Of a DNA stretch of 64,000 bases, positions 37,052-47,987 are shown piece by piece (within the stretch, counting starts at the first letter, position 1; each line of letters opens with the position of its first letter). The notes beneath the pieces were generated by a model. It had not been told where the DNA came from. It saw only the letters and a list, made by a program, of their open reading frames with translations, and did not search any database. A program made the position numbers and the translations under genes. Source of the stretch: Eubacterium plexicaudatum ASF492. GTDB lineage: Bacteria > Bacillota > Clostridia > Lachnospirales > Lachnospiraceae. Location: assembly GCF_000364225.2 (NCBI RefSeq), contig NZ_AQFT02000001.1, positions 2,232,001 to 2,296,000 of the forward strand, given 5' to 3'.

Positions 37052-38086
37052 CTAAATTTTACCATAGATAGAGGTCTTTTTCTATTCACTAAATAAGTGA
37101 AAAGCAATATTCATTTAAAATACAGTAACTATGCGGGTTTCAGCAGTTAATGCTGTTATTCCGTGAATAATTCAGGGTAAAATATCTTTTTTCTCTTTTT
37201 CCATAATAATTATTTCCTTTCAGAGTTTGGAAATAATTATACACGAATGTGTAAAGATTGTCTTTGACTAAATTCAATATAACAGAAAATTTGAAACTTG
37301 GGAATACATAAAAGCTTGCGTTTACCGTGGAACGCAGACGGCCTTGACTGCCTACGCAAACCGGAATACAAGGCACCTAAGCGGTTAAATCCATCAGTCT
37401 GTCGACACAATTTATTTTACACACCCCAAAAAGTTGTAAAGTGGTGTGTCTTTAACATACAAACGCTTTCTTTGACTAATAATATATTCTTTCATACTCT
37501 TCAACCTCTTTACACTTTTTATCATAGATGCTGCTTTCTTGAAATCTCTTACATTTTAACAAATATTACCAAGTAATATTATAACAAACTTCATCTAATA
37601 ATCAAATACAATTACTCAAGTCAAAGTCAGCCTTTGCAGCTCAAATTTTGAAAAAATATAGGATTACCCAATCACTACTTTTTCACTAAGTACATTACAG
37701 TATCCTGCATCCATCCATGAAATCATTTCTACAGGAAGAGCTTCTCCGATTATTCCCCATTACTTCTGCATACTCTGCCTGCGTTACCTTATAAATGCCC
37801 ATATAGAAATCTCTTAAAATGGTTTTAAGAAAATCTAAAAACTTTGGATATATGGGCAAATGTTCACCAGTTTTTTATAGCACGTTCATCGTAGCGGCAG
37901 ACCTAAAAAACAGAAAACCACACCCGCAGAATCCGTAAAATGCCTTTATTTCAAGTATTTCAGCAATTCCGCATTGTATAAATTTCGTTGTTGCGATGTA
38001 CATTGTTAGTAAGCGATGAATACTCTACCGCTCTATTAAAAAGCAACATAAATAGGGAGATATCCGGTGGCAATGCACAGGCATTA
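37052..38086. other. About 1 kb AT-rich without a supported gene
   Basis: No frame has both a ribosome site and a recognisable pattern. A hairpin ACACACC…GGTGTGT lies at 37422-37449. The segment 37310-37400 is GC-richer and may be the tail of an unidentified mobile gene. Confidence 0.4.
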
Positions 38087-38405
38087 CCGCGACCGGATAT
38101 TCCGAACCCTGTGCCTTATATGTATGGTAGTGGCACAAGCGTTGAGCAGTTCGTCCAGTTCTGTGACATCGTATTCCACTAGCTTGCCGTCAAAGTTTAT
38201 GAAAAGGCTCCTGTCCTGGATGTTTACCGACTGGACTGTTCCAATGTCGCCATTGAACACTTCCTTATTGTAATTGTTTTTGATCTGCATGACCATATCG
38301 CCGCTGTGGAAAACAAAACCACTCCTGTGAAACCCGTTCTCCTGCAGGGTTCAGCACCTCCTGCAGTGCAAAGTTCAGGCTGGCAGCGCCTACCGCTTCC
38401 CGTTG
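38087..38405 (-). pseudogene. RecD2-like helicase fragment
   Basis: Minus strand frames give …EAVGAASLNFALQEVLNPAGER…, then …HSGDMVMQIKNNYNKEVFNGDIGTVQSVNIQDRSLFINFDGKLVEYDVTELDELLNA…, then …KAQGSEYPVAVMPV…. These are the SH3-like insert and motif V/VI regions of RecD2/TraI-type SF1B helicases. Frame changes and loss of both ends show it is a relic. Confidence 0.65.
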
Positions 38406-38455
38406 CATCGATGTAGTCACCTGAATATATTGACCCTATTTTTTGTTGTGAATAA

Positions 38456-41400
38456 TTATACAGCTTCTGGGAATTTCTGATAAAAGCTGAATATTCTTTC
38501 AGCTTCCTCCTGTTCCCGACCGCCTTTCCTAAAAGCTTCTAAAAATAATCTGTAAGATTCTTTGCCTATATCTGCACTTTCATTAACCGCTATTTGTCCA
38601 AGCAAAAAAGGAATATTCAATTTGCATAATTTTTCTTCCAAGGAATTTAAATTTTCTTGTTTGACACCTTTTAAACCTGAGTGACTTGATAATAAAACCT
38701 GAAGCAAAATAGTTTCGAGAACACACCAGCTTTCATAATAATCCAATTCATCAGATAAAGACTGTCTGACATCCAGAATAGTATCTGCCCATTTTTCCAA
38801 AATCACTATTACGGATGTTATCTCTGCCGTATCCCAATGAAATTCAGTACACTTTTCATGATAAAATCTTATTTTTTGCAACTGCTTATCAATTTCCTGT
38901 CGAAATTCCGTAAAATATTCCACACTTCTTTCTGAAAAACCTTTTATCTGGGTCATCATCTGCTCTAGAAAATCATTCTTCGCACACTCCTTTTTTTCTT
39001 TATTTCCATATTTTATCTCATAACATTCTATCATTTCAGAAAGTATACGAAAATCGTCAGACGAAATTTGTTTCAACTGCTTTGCTTCTCTTAAAGCATC
39101 GCTTTGCATACTTCCCGTATTACATACAATTTCTGTCACTAACAGTCTAATATATGCTGCTAGCCTTTCTTTTCATTTTCAGACTTTGTATGCTTCTTTA
39201 TTATCTCTATTTTTGTTTCATCAGGAACAGCTGCAGAAACTATATTGATATCAATGTATTGAAATGGATCCTGAATTTCGTCGTTCGTTTCAGGTTCACA
39301 ACAGCCAAAAGGAAAATCAATCCACCTGTCAATTATATTAGTATCCTTTAATTCAGACAGCCGCAAAACAGATGCTTTTACCATTCTATTTATTTCTATT
39401 AAGTATGAATCTGGATGTTTTAATGTTTTAACGATAAAATTCATTATTTCGTAACTTGTATTTGATGAAGCTTTTCCAACAATGCCGAAACAATGCAAGG
39501 TGTTAGTTCTGGTAAAACCGTTGCCAAATTATCTTCCTTCGTTATTCCAGAACGAAGATATTCTTCATTTTATCACATGCCTTAATACAATGTTCAATCA
39601 GTCTATCAGCTGTATCTGAGTTCATATCATTAAGAACTTCTTTACTCCAAATCTTTGCACATTCTGCTTTATCTCCATATCTATACGTACATAATAAAGC
39701 AAGATAAGGATTACTGTGAACCAAGGCTTTTATAAGCGCTGGAAATTCTTTTGTGTATTCAAAAAAATAGGCAGTCCGAAATACCATACCTGTTTTTTCC
39801 ATAAATTTAATGACTTGTTCCGGTTCCGCTCCATCAATCAATCTATACGCAGCCGTCCCATTTTCATCGAACTTACAGGATATCGTGCGCCGCATCAGAT
39901 AATCTTTTTCGTATTTCGGATCACAGTCATAACTTTTCAGCATTTTGAGACGGCTGTGACTGTCCTTATCTTTCCCAAAATCAGTTCTTCCCTCAAGGTG
40001 CTCGTAATATTTCTCCATATTTTCTAACGAATCAATTAAATAAGCTTCTCGTGAGAAATTACGATAATCAATATTATTCCCCATTTGTTTCCTTATAGCA
40101 TCCAGATATTTTTTCAGCAACAGAATAGCTCTTTCGTAAAATCCTAACTCTGCTAGCAAAGAAGAAATATGAAATTCTAATCCAATCCTATACCCTACAC
40201 TCGACAAATCAATTAAAATATTGGCTAAATCTCCACATTCCAGATTATAAAGCATTTTCATTGCCCGTTCACAGTATAGTCTTTTTTTCTGTGTATCATC
40301 TACTTTATTTTCCAGCTTTCTAGCTAACATGTCCCATTGATGAAACTGACCATGCTCACGGAAATACTCTAGAAGTGAAAAACAAAGTTCTGTATCTTCT
40401 TTGCTCCATTTTTCGATTTTGTTAAGATATTTTTCATATGTTTCTGATCCGCCCACTTTTAGCGGCAATAAACACTGTTTTCTTTTCCAGTCATATTCAT
40501 AAAGTAATTCTCCGAGTTCATCGATTGCTTCCTTAAAGATTATTTCTTCGTTTAACAGTTCTATTAACGCACCTCCCGGTTCCATATTTTCTTCCATTTT
40601 TTCCCGCTGTGAATAAGGGATTATAAACCAGTCGATGCTTTCCATTCGCTTGGAACGCCATTCATTTGTGATATTTTGAATAGATTCTTTCAATTCTTTC
40701 AGCAGATCAGAAGATATCATATTCAGGCATGATTTATATTTACTATATATAACACCTATATTTTCTTCATATTCTCTGCCATCCAAAGAATTATCTTCAT
40801 CATCTCCTTTCTGAAAAAATTCCAATGCTTCAAAAAATAATTTTAACCCTTCTTCGTATTGCCCGCTTTCTATACCAATGCAGTCTTTCATATTTATAAG
40901 AACAATATTGCGTGAGCAGTACAGTTTCAGCTCCGTTTCCTGCATATCGAATACGCCAATCATATATATTTTAGAAGATGATTCGTTTCCGAGGTAATCA
41001 CGGACCCACCCGATCCAGTTTAAAAATTAGGATCATCTCCAGAAAAACCAATCATGCACATTACATTTTCAATAAGAGCCTGGCGTACTGTATTAACAAA
41101 TACCGCAAAATCCTGCGGATATTTGCGATAATCCTCTTCTGTCAGTATAAAAGGACGCGTAGATGGAAAACTGCCATGTAATTTTATGATACGCGGACAT
41201 TTGGAATACACAAGATCTTCTTTACTGAGCACAACCTGATATCTTTTATTAAAAACCCTTGCTCTTGTCCGCTCTAAAAGAGTATCATAATTTGTTGTAA
41301 AAATATCTGTCCAATTCAGTTTTAAAAGCGTTTCATGCAGTTCGGACGGTTCATATTCTTCATCCGGAAGGTTGTCCAGCAGAAGCTTGTCCAATGCAGT

Positions 41401-41678
41401 CCTGCCGAAACACTGCTGTACTTTTCCAGCCAGCTTCAGGACATCATTATAATAACATGGACGCTCTTCGTCACCCGGCATTACTCCATATAATTTTCTA
41501 TAAAAAACATCACCCAGCTGATTCCAGTCCAGAAAATTTTTTCTGTATAACGTTCATTCTTTGCATTTTTAGAAAATCCACTTCCAACCATAACTACAGC
41601 TCGTCCCTGTATCATTCTTTCTGCTATTTCCTGAATGTAGATACGGATATTTTCAGGTATCCTTTCTATTATTCGCAT
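38456..41678 (-). CDS. SIR2-family NADase-like defence effector (multiple frameshifts)
   Basis: Read as one ~1,070-residue protein. The N-terminal SIR2 domain has GSGFS near residues 32-36 (NAD-binding loop), …DWNQLGDVFYRKLYG…, …NWTDIFTTNYDTLLE… (catalytic Asn context), …RIIKLHGSF… (catalytic His) and …CMIGFSGDDPNFLNWIGWV…. The remaining ~800 residues form an alpha-solenoid-like region. Such N-terminal-SIR2/large-helical-C-terminus layout is that of DSR-type and related anti-phage proteins that deplete NAD+. Frames change near 41540, 41025, 39570, 39475 and 39165, each at an A or T run where one base restores continuity; whether the last ~330 residues are a separate gene (ATG ~39442) is uncertain. 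Ribosome site GGGGGTG before 41678. GC is markedly low. It follows the NTPase gene by 23 bp. Confidence 0.72.
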
Positions 41679-41701
41679 ATCCCTGCACCCCCTCAGTCAG
41701 A

Positions 41702-43549
41702 TTATCTTTCAGCCTCTACCAGATCACGCACTTCTTTGCAGATTGATTTCAGATTTTCATTTGATCGGCTGACTGAATAAGTTATTGATTTGGAAACTCC
41801 TTCTAAAAGATAATAAGCCATTCTTTTTTTACCAAATGTCCTTATATATTCTACACTGCATCCTCTCTCTGATGCAGACAAATATAGCTTATCCTCAAAA
41901 CTGCTGAATCCTCTAGTCATGTTAAGCAAGTCTTCAAATATTAAGTACTGTCTTTTCGTATTTAATAATATATAACTCGGCTCCATATTCAAATTTACAT
42001 CGCGGAAACGGTCTTCCCTGCATATTTCCATTAAAATACTGTCACCGTGAAACATGTCCCATAATTCTATGCCTTTTTCAGTAATAAATAAATGCCCCGA
42101 ATGTTCTTCGGTACATAAAGTATATCTGTCCAATACTTTCTTACTTAACAAATAGTTAATTGCTTTTTCAAAATTATCATATTCACTGCTCTTGCCCCAT
42201 ATATTTTCACATATAGCAAGTATATTTTCCTGTTTATTTCCGATAAATTCATGGTTTCCCTGCCGTTTTACAAAATATTTCATAAGCAGCAAATTATAAA
42301 TTCCATAATCCTCATCTTCTGTATTATATAAAATATTGGGGATCAGATAATCTCTAATTTTAACGGGATTATATACCTGCTCATTTCCACAGGCAAGGGC
42401 ACGAATACAGGTAATATTATTAAAAAGAAACCCTGGATTTTCATCATATGCATTATCTGCATAACTAAATCGTTTCTTGCGCACCCAAGTCTGGTTACAC
42501 ATGACTGTTCTATAACATTTTAAAACTAATTTCTTATTATGCATGCACAGACCCAGTATCATTCTCTGATATTTTTGATTAAATCTAGTATTAAAAAAAT
42601 CCAGTGCTTCTTTAACATTCTGAAGAGCCTGCATATCAAACCCATGCTCTCTCATCCACACCTCTCCAAGTGCTTTCGCATAATCAAATCCGGCTTCTAA
42701 TAATCCCTGAATATTAAAATTTTTTGATTTTTGTACAGTTATATCAGAAATCAAATTATTTTTATTCAAAAGATGCCAATAAGTTGAGTTATTTATTGCA
42801 AATATTGTTTTCGTACGATATCCTTTATTTTTGATTTTGTTATAATTACGGATACATTTATCAATTTTATCAGCAATTTCTACATATATGTTTTTACTTA
42901 TAATATTGTCGCAAATTACGATCAAATCCGTGATTTGCTGAGACAATAACAAATAGTATTTTAACTTTAACATATAATAAGTAAATGGTTTGTTTTTTTT
43001 AAGATCTTCTATCTCAGTCATATAAACAGAATCATCCAGCCCCTTTTCCAGCCATGAATGAGACAGTGCACTCTTTTTTGTTTCCAAGATAAAAACATAA
43101 AATTTACTATAATTTCTTATAACGTATTCACTTTCTTCTATATATGCTTGTTCATAATATTCACATACTTTTTTTATCTCTTCGGCAAAATATTTTATAT
43201 CGCTCCCATTTTCTAAAATACCATTTCCATCACCTGAAAACATAATCAGCAGTTTATGATTTTCTATTTTAAAAGTATCATGTACGGAAATTGAAAAATA
43301 CTTTCTTAAAAACTCTGTTTTTCCTATACCATCATCACCCATAAAAACTAAATGCTGCATATCATTTTTCTGCAGAAAGGAATCAAATACAGCACACTCT
43401 TTTTCATCTTCATCATATGAAATGTCATTCAGTCTGTCTTCAGAAAGCAAGAACTCAATAGCGTGTAAACATTCTTCAGAAATAGGATTTTCACTTGAAT
43501 CTTCTTTTATTATGTCACCCACAACAATATTTATTTTAGACTGTTCCAT
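41702..43549 (-). CDS. P-loop NTPase with winged-helix-like C-terminal part, partner of SIR2
   Basis: 615 residues, intact, AGGAGG before the ATG at 43549. Walker A is GDDGIGKT at residues 71-78; Walker B-like LIVICDN at 209-215; a sensor-like …KTIFAINNSTYW… follows near 250. Residues ~440-520 (…NFEKAINYLLSKKVLDRYTL…HLFITEKGIELWDMF…) look like a winged helix, as in STAND/ORC-type ATPases. I do not recognise a named family. It is immediately upstream of, and on the same strand as, the SIR2 gene, so the two form a probable operon in which this protein would sense or regulate and SIR2 execute. Confidence 0.65.
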   Translation of the reverse strand: MEQSKINIVVGDIIKEDSSENPISEECLHAIEFLLSEDRLNDISYDEDEKECAVFDSFLQKNDMQHLVFMGDDGIGKTEFLRKYFSISVHDTFKIENHKLLIMFSGDGNGILENGSDIKYFAEEIKKVCEYYEQAYIEESEYVIRNYSKFYVFILETKKSALSHSWLEKGLDDSVYMTEIEDLKKNKPFTYYMLKLKYYLLLSQQITDLIVICDNIISKNIYVEIADKIDKCIRNYNKIKNKGYRTKTIFAINNSTYWHLLNKNNLISDITVQKSKNFNIQGLLEAGFDYAKALGEVWMREHGFDMQALQNVKEALDFFNTRFNQKYQRMILGLCMHNKKLVLKCYRTVMCNQTWVRKKRFSYADNAYDENPGFLFNNITCIRALACGNEQVYNPVKIRDYLIPNILYNTEDEDYGIYNLLLMKYFVKRQGNHEFIGNKQENILAICENIWGKSSEYDNFEKAINYLLSKKVLDRYTLCTEEHSGHLFITEKGIELWDMFHGDSILMEICREDRFRDVNLNMEPSYILLNTKRQYLIFEDLLNMTRGFSSFEDKLYLSASERGCSVEYIRTFGKKRMAYYLLEGVSKSITYSVSRSNENLKSICKEVRDLVEAER

Positions 43550-43559
43550 TCGAACCTCC

Positions 43560-43920
43560 TAGTATAATAATGATATAGCCACAAGGGCTATAGAGTTAAT
43601 AAGTTATAAAGTCACATCTGATGAATAGCTGAAGGAGGGTTCCCCTTCCATCAAAGGCTATTGATAAAATTTTTACCTTGTCTGAGGTTTCCTTAATGCA
43701 CCAGACAAAATATAGAGGTATAATCACTGAGGCAGGATCATTGACGACGCCTCCTTGGGAACCGGTCTTCCGGCTGGTGAAACCTCCAATTAAGTCTGTC
43801 AGTCCATTCGGTGGTGATTTATGTTTTGGCTGGTTGGGAAGCCCCCGGCTATACCTGTATAAGCCGCTAGGTTGTGTATCCGCCCTCTGGAAATGGATAC
43901 CTGCCGGAAAGGATAAAACC
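43560..43920 (+). ncRNA. Candidate IS110 bridge RNA region
   Basis: About 350 bp without a convincing protein lies upstream of the IS110 transposase start, as expected for the non-coding end that encodes the bridge RNA. Stem-loops can be drawn: GAACCGG…CCGGCTGG (43759-43780) and CCCCGGCTATAC…GTATAAGCCGCTAG (43844-43872). Boundaries and guide loops are not determined. Confidence 0.4.
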
Positions 43921-45255
43921 ATGCAATACCAAAAAGTACTTAAGATGCTGGAAAGTATCCCCTATCTCTCAGTCGGGCTTGATGTCGGGGCAGACTTCAC
44001 ATGGATGTCCATCATGCTCCCCAATGGCACCCTTGCCGGGAAACCCTTTAAGATCGTTCATTCCGATCCCCAGTCCCGGGAGCTTGCCATCTCAAAAATA
44101 AAGGAAGCACAAGAGGCGTATTCTCTTAAAAGCCGCTGCTTCCTTGAGTCCACCGGGATCTATCACATCCCACTCCTGTGCTTCCTTCGCGATAAGGGTT
44201 TTGACTGCTCCGTCATTAATCCTATCATCACTAAGAATAGCACAAATCTGAACGTAAGGAAACTGCATAATGATAAATTTGATTCAAAAAAAGCTGCCAA
44301 AGTAGGGCTGGATGCTTCCCTGAAGGTTTCCATCATCCCTGATGATGAGGTCATCGACCTGCGTAACCTGGTCCGCGACTATTACTACTTCAGGGATCTG
44401 CAGTCCGCTGTTGTCCTCAAGCTCACTGCAGAGCTGAAAGTGTCATTTCCCGCATACCGGAAAGTGTTCAGCAAGGTCACCACAAAGACTTCCTTAAAGC
44501 TCCTGGATGCCTATCCGCTCGCGGAGGACCTTCTTGCCGCCCCAAAGGAAACGGTGGTGGAAATGATCCGTTCCACGGCACGTTTTGGGGAAAAGTATGC
44601 CCTGGCCAAGTATGATGCCCTGCGGACCGCAGCGAAAGATGCCGCCATCTTTGGGCGGGCACTGAAAAGCAATTCCGTCCGCATCCGGCTCTACATAGAC
44701 TCTTACCAGGAGTACCGGAAACGCCTTGACACGATCCTGGAAGCAATCCATGGTTCTGTCGATGGCCTGAAAGGCAACCCGGTCTATGACCGCATAAAGA
44801 TTCTCCAGTCGCTGCGCGGCATAGGCTTCCTGAGCGCAGTGGTCCTGGTTGCGGAAATGGGATCGTTTGACCTGTTCCCCTCCCCGAAGAAGCTGTATGC
44901 ATACTTTGGCCTGGATCCTGCCGTGAAGCAGTCCGGGAAGTTCAACGGGGACAAGGTACATATGTCAAAAAGGGGTTCCAGCCTCGCCAGACGCATCCTG
45001 CATATGGTGGCGCTCAATAACCTTAAGGTAGACAAGGGCAGCGGGATGCCTGTAAATCCGGTCATCCACAGTTATTATGCCGACAAATGCAAAGCCAAGA
45101 AGAAAAACGTGGCTGTCGGGGCTGTAATGCACAAGATATGCAACATCATCTTTGCTATGCTCCGGGACAATAAGCCGTTTGAACTCATCACTCCTCAGGA
45201 ACACTGTAAACGGTATCTGGCAGCGCATCCTGGCAAGGCAGAGAACGTAGCTTAA
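43921..45255 (+). CDS. IS110-family transposase (DEDD recombinase)
   Basis: 444 residues from MQYQKVLKMLES (GGAAAGGA upstream). N-terminal RuvC-like DEDD domain: …LSVGLDVGADFTWMSIM…, …FLESTGIYHIPLLCFL…, …NDKFDSKKAAKVGLD…. C-terminal transposase_20 domain with …LQSLRGIGFLSAVVLVAEMGSF…YAYFGLDPAVKQSGKFNG…MSKRGSSLARRILHM…, including the catalytic Ser region. Intact. Confidence 0.9.
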   Translation: MQYQKVLKMLESIPYLSVGLDVGADFTWMSIMLPNGTLAGKPFKIVHSDPQSRELAISKIKEAQEAYSLKSRCFLESTGIYHIPLLCFLRDKGFDCSVINPIITKNSTNLNVRKLHNDKFDSKKAAKVGLDASLKVSIIPDDEVIDLRNLVRDYYYFRDLQSAVVLKLTAELKVSFPAYRKVFSKVTTKTSLKLLDAYPLAEDLLAAPKETVVEMIRSTARFGEKYALAKYDALRTAAKDAAIFGRALKSNSVRIRLYIDSYQEYRKRLDTILEAIHGSVDGLKGNPVYDRIKILQSLRGIGFLSAVVLVAEMGSFDLFPSPKKLYAYFGLDPAVKQSGKFNGDKVHMSKRGSSLARRILHMVALNNLKVDKGSGMPVNPVIHSYYADKCKAKKKNVAVGAVMHKICNIIFAMLRDNKPFELITPQEHCKRYLAAHPGKAENVA

Positions 45256-45307
45256 CAAGTTCTTATGAATTTTGAAAATCTCCACAGGGGGTGGGCTTAA
45301 TGAACGA

Positions 45308-45900
45308 CCCCGCAGCAGAGCTGCGGGGTATCTGAAGGGTGGCTTCACTACATATAATCCCATAAGCTCAACTGTTTTGGCTCCAGTGCGCTTTGATAAA
45401 GCTTCTTATACTCTTTTTCTTGCCCTTGTTCTCTTACATATTTTGATATCACCGCTTCATTTCCATGTTCCCCTACTGTGGCAACATAATATCCGTCTGT
45501 CCAAAATTCCCCTCCCCATAATTTTTCTTCACCTGGGGACATTTGGCAAATACTTCTTTGGCTATTATGCTTTTCACTCTTTGTATTATTTTTTGTGGGC
45601 TGTATGTTGGCACGGATTGTATCAGAAAATGTACATGGTCTTTATCTGTTCCTACCTCTATAAACTTTATCTCATACCGCTTTTCTATCTCTTCACATGT
45701 TTCTCTGATCACCTGGTCTACTTCATCATCTATTACTACTCGCCGATATTTCGCTGGACACACAAAATGATACATAAGCACTGATACATTGTGCGATTTG
45801 TGTATGTACTCACTCACCCCACAATTCCCCTTCCTTTTTCCTTTAGTATATCACAGCCTCTACTATTTGAAAAAGTTTGTTACGCAGCAGAGCTGCGGGG
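45308..45900 (-). mobile_element. IS200/IS605-type element bounded by hairpins
   Basis: GCAGC-AGA-GCTGC hairpins flank the transposase at 45308-45328 (extended by CCCC/GGGG) and 45883-45900. Subterminal hairpins instead of inverted repeats are the hallmark of IS200/IS605. Exact cleavage sites are not assigned. Confidence 0.7.
45348..45817 (-). CDS. tnpA: IS200/IS605 TnpA transposase (one frameshift)
   Basis: Y1 HUH single-strand transposase of about 155 residues. Present are …LMYHFVCPAKYRRVVIDDEV…, …FIEVGTDKDHVHFLIQS… (HUH, HVH), …RVKSIIAKEVFAKCPQVKK… and, in the next frame, …LWGGEFWTDGYYVATVG…EAVISKYVREQ with the catalytic Tyr region. One missing A in the run near 45520 (…CPQVKK/KLWGG…) separates them. 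Either a homopolymer error, true decay, or a slippage site. Confidence 0.8.
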
Positions 45901-46123
45901 AATTAGACCCTGAGAGATTAAAGTTACCCTTTTTTACATCAACTGCTTAAAAAACTTTTTAAACATTTTTCATTTTACCTATTGACATTTCTTAGCTGGA
46001 CTTTTTGCAACGCTTTCTTTATTGTTCTGTTGCAATTATCTTGTCCTTATATATTATACTTTATTTCATTTTATCTGTAAATATGTCTAATGCATTTAAA
46101 AGAATAGAAACTCCCTCATGTAC

Positions 46124-46142
46124 TTTGTGCATTTTGCACAAA
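46124..46142. promoter_or_regulatory. Palindrome upstream of the XRE regulator
   Basis: TTTGTGCA-TTT-TGCACAAA, perfect 8-bp arms, about 100 bp before the XRE start; a candidate autoregulatory operator. Confidence 0.45.
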
Positions 46143-46244
46143 AAATCACTCTTTTTTTCTGCAACAAGAAAACGAAAATATTATTGTAATCTGTTGAAAA
46201 ATTTGATACAATTTATATCATCTAATTGTAAGGAGGCTTACCCT

Positions 46245-46883
46245 ATGATGATAAGCGAAAATGAAGTTCGCCCTGTTAATTCAGATCCTTCTTTCACGGA
46301 GGAATGCTCTGACAGGCATAATGATAAGAATAAAATTTGCCCTTCCATCCCAGATCTTGATTTAATGGAGGATGCCCCTGATTTGCATAATATCTTGGGA
46401 AAACATCTGCAGCAGGAACGAGAAGCAAGAGGAATGACAGTACGGCAGCTGGCTGCAAAAGCAAAACTCAGTTATTCAGAGTTATCGCGGATTGAAAACG
46501 GAAAAACAGCAACGCCTTCTACTTTACGCAAACTGAGTCCTTATTTATCTATACCAATAGATATTCTCTTGTCAGAGGCGGGATATAGTTTCCAGACAGA
46601 TCGAAATGGCCCCATCTATGTTGACTTCGATGGAAACGAAATCAGTCTGGAAGAAAAGGCACAAAAAATTTATTCTAAAAATGTTGAATTCTTTTTCCAG
46701 CTTGATCACTGGATAGAACAATGCAGTAATGAAGATATAGACCTTGTTTTAAAGCTTCTTCAAATCATTGAACGTAAAAATTGTATGATAGAAGATTCCA
46801 ATGACCAGACACAGGCAAAAATAAGTTTTTTAAAATTATATAATGGACTTCAGTCATTAGTTCAAGCTGGTTCAACTTTATAA
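46245..46883 (+). CDS. XRE-family transcriptional regulator
   Basis: 212 residues from the ATG at 46245 (AAGGAGG 8 nt upstream; the frame is open further but that part is AT-rich non-coding). Residues ~50-105 are a classic HTH_3 domain: …LGKHLQQEREARGMTVRQLAAKAKLSYSELSRIENGKTATPSTLRKLSPYLSIPID…. The C-terminal half is helical and unassigned. It may control the small gene that follows and itself through the palindrome upstream. Confidence 0.85.
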   Translation: MMISENEVRPVNSDPSFTEECSDRHNDKNKICPSIPDLDLMEDAPDLHNILGKHLQQEREARGMTVRQLAAKAKLSYSELSRIENGKTATPSTLRKLSPYLSIPIDILLSEAGYSFQTDRNGPIYVDFDGNEISLEEKAQKIYSKNVEFFFQLDHWIEQCSNEDIDLVLKLLQIIERKNCMIEDSNDQTQAKISFLKLYNGLQSLVQAGSTL

Positions 46884-46965
46884 TTATCATAAATTCACAA
46901 AAGGAGGGTTCATACCAATGCAGCATTTATTTAGCCACATCACTTAATATAAAAGGAGGGAAATT

Positions 46966-47382
46966 ATGAGTGATCAGGATATTCGGATGACGGAGGGATT
47001 CGGCATCAATCCTATAATGAAAAAAAGATTAGATAATCAAGAAATCCATTCTGTCAAAGAATTGTTAGAAGAATTTTGGAAAACAAAATCATGTCTGGCA
47101 TCTATTTATTATGATAATCCTAGAGCGTATATTCCACGAGTCCGTAAAACAAAAGATCTTATTAAAATTTTTGTTTGCAACAAGAAACATCTTTCGGATT
47201 ATAAGCTTCAAATTGCAATTGCTACTTTGAAAAGTATGAACGGTGATTATGATAGACTTCCCGACTTAGCAGCCGATGATATCATATTGATATCCTGCCG
47301 TATCAGACCTATCAGCAATCTGGAAGCACAAGAAGCAAAATGTTTCTTGAAATGGCTTTTTGATGAATATGGAATTACTTGA
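46966..47382 (+). CDS. Hypothetical protein
   Basis: 138 residues, AAAGGAGGG before the ATG. Helical and charged with a mixed alpha/beta middle (…KDLIKIFVCNKKHLSDYKLQIAIATLKSM…). No motif recognised. It follows the XRE gene by ~80 bp on the same strand. Confidence 0.55.
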   Translation: MSDQDIRMTEGFGINPIMKKRLDNQEIHSVKELLEEFWKTKSCLASIYYDNPRAYIPRVRKTKDLIKIFVCNKKHLSDYKLQIAIATLKSMNGDYDRLPDLAADDIILISCRIRPISNLEAQEAKCFLKWLFDEYGIT

Positions 47383-47499
47383 ACGATGCGAATATATTCT
47401 ATAGCTATCCATAAAAACAGCCAGGCTGATATGCTTGGCTGTTTGTGGTAGCCCGTAATCCTTACATGGTATTACTGAGCATTTTGGGGGTTCCCTATT

Positions 47500-47870
47500 T
47501 CTTTCTGTGGAGTTCACAGATATATCTTTCTGGCATGTCCAGTTCCTCAAAGACACTTCCCCTGACTTTTCCTACATCTACGGCTAAGGTGAAACTTTCA
47601 TTTATCACTATCAGGCTCACAGGCATCATCCGTTTCTGTATTTTGACGGCATTATCAGCACCTTCTTTACGGAAGATTCGCGAAATGAATTCCTTATTGC
47701 AACAAGGATTACGATCAGTTTATGACTCTACTATTGCAAAAATACCAGACAAAGCATCTTTTTCTTCCCGGTTTCTCATCGTCTGACATTTTCAAGATTT
47801 GCAAAGATAGTGAATCCAAATATATTATCCAACTGATAACAACAAAATACTTCTGGCACTTGCAAAAGAA
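47500..47870 (+). pseudogene. IS1380 transposase relic
   Basis: One forward frame reads …DTSPDFSYIYG*GETFIYHYQAHRHHPFLYFDGII…, aligning with the YHYQAHGYHPLLCYDG block of the intact IS1380 transposase in this window. Stops and frame changes interrupt it. Confidence 0.5.
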
Positions 47871-47987
47871 ACATTCTGCTATACAACCAAAAATAACATA
47901 GTCGATTTGTAGTGGTCAAGCTTTTTTGTAACATTTGTGGCTAAAAAAACTACCTGCTTACCGTTAGGATATCCGCAGTTTCCGCCA

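Noticed and set aside
39160..39442. Separate third gene of the SIR2 operon
   Set aside because: One added A near 39475 joins it to the SIR2 frame as a continuous helical region, so a single large protein is preferred, though not proven.
43678..43920. N-terminal extension of the IS110 transposase (open frame from 43678)
   Set aside because: The extension has no IS110-like content, whereas MQYQKVLKML at 43921 has a ribosome site and matches the family start.
46005..46244. Signal peptide/TM extension of the XRE regulator
   Set aside because: The hydrophobic upstream frame comes from AT-rich intergenic DNA; AAGGAGG before 46245 decides the start.
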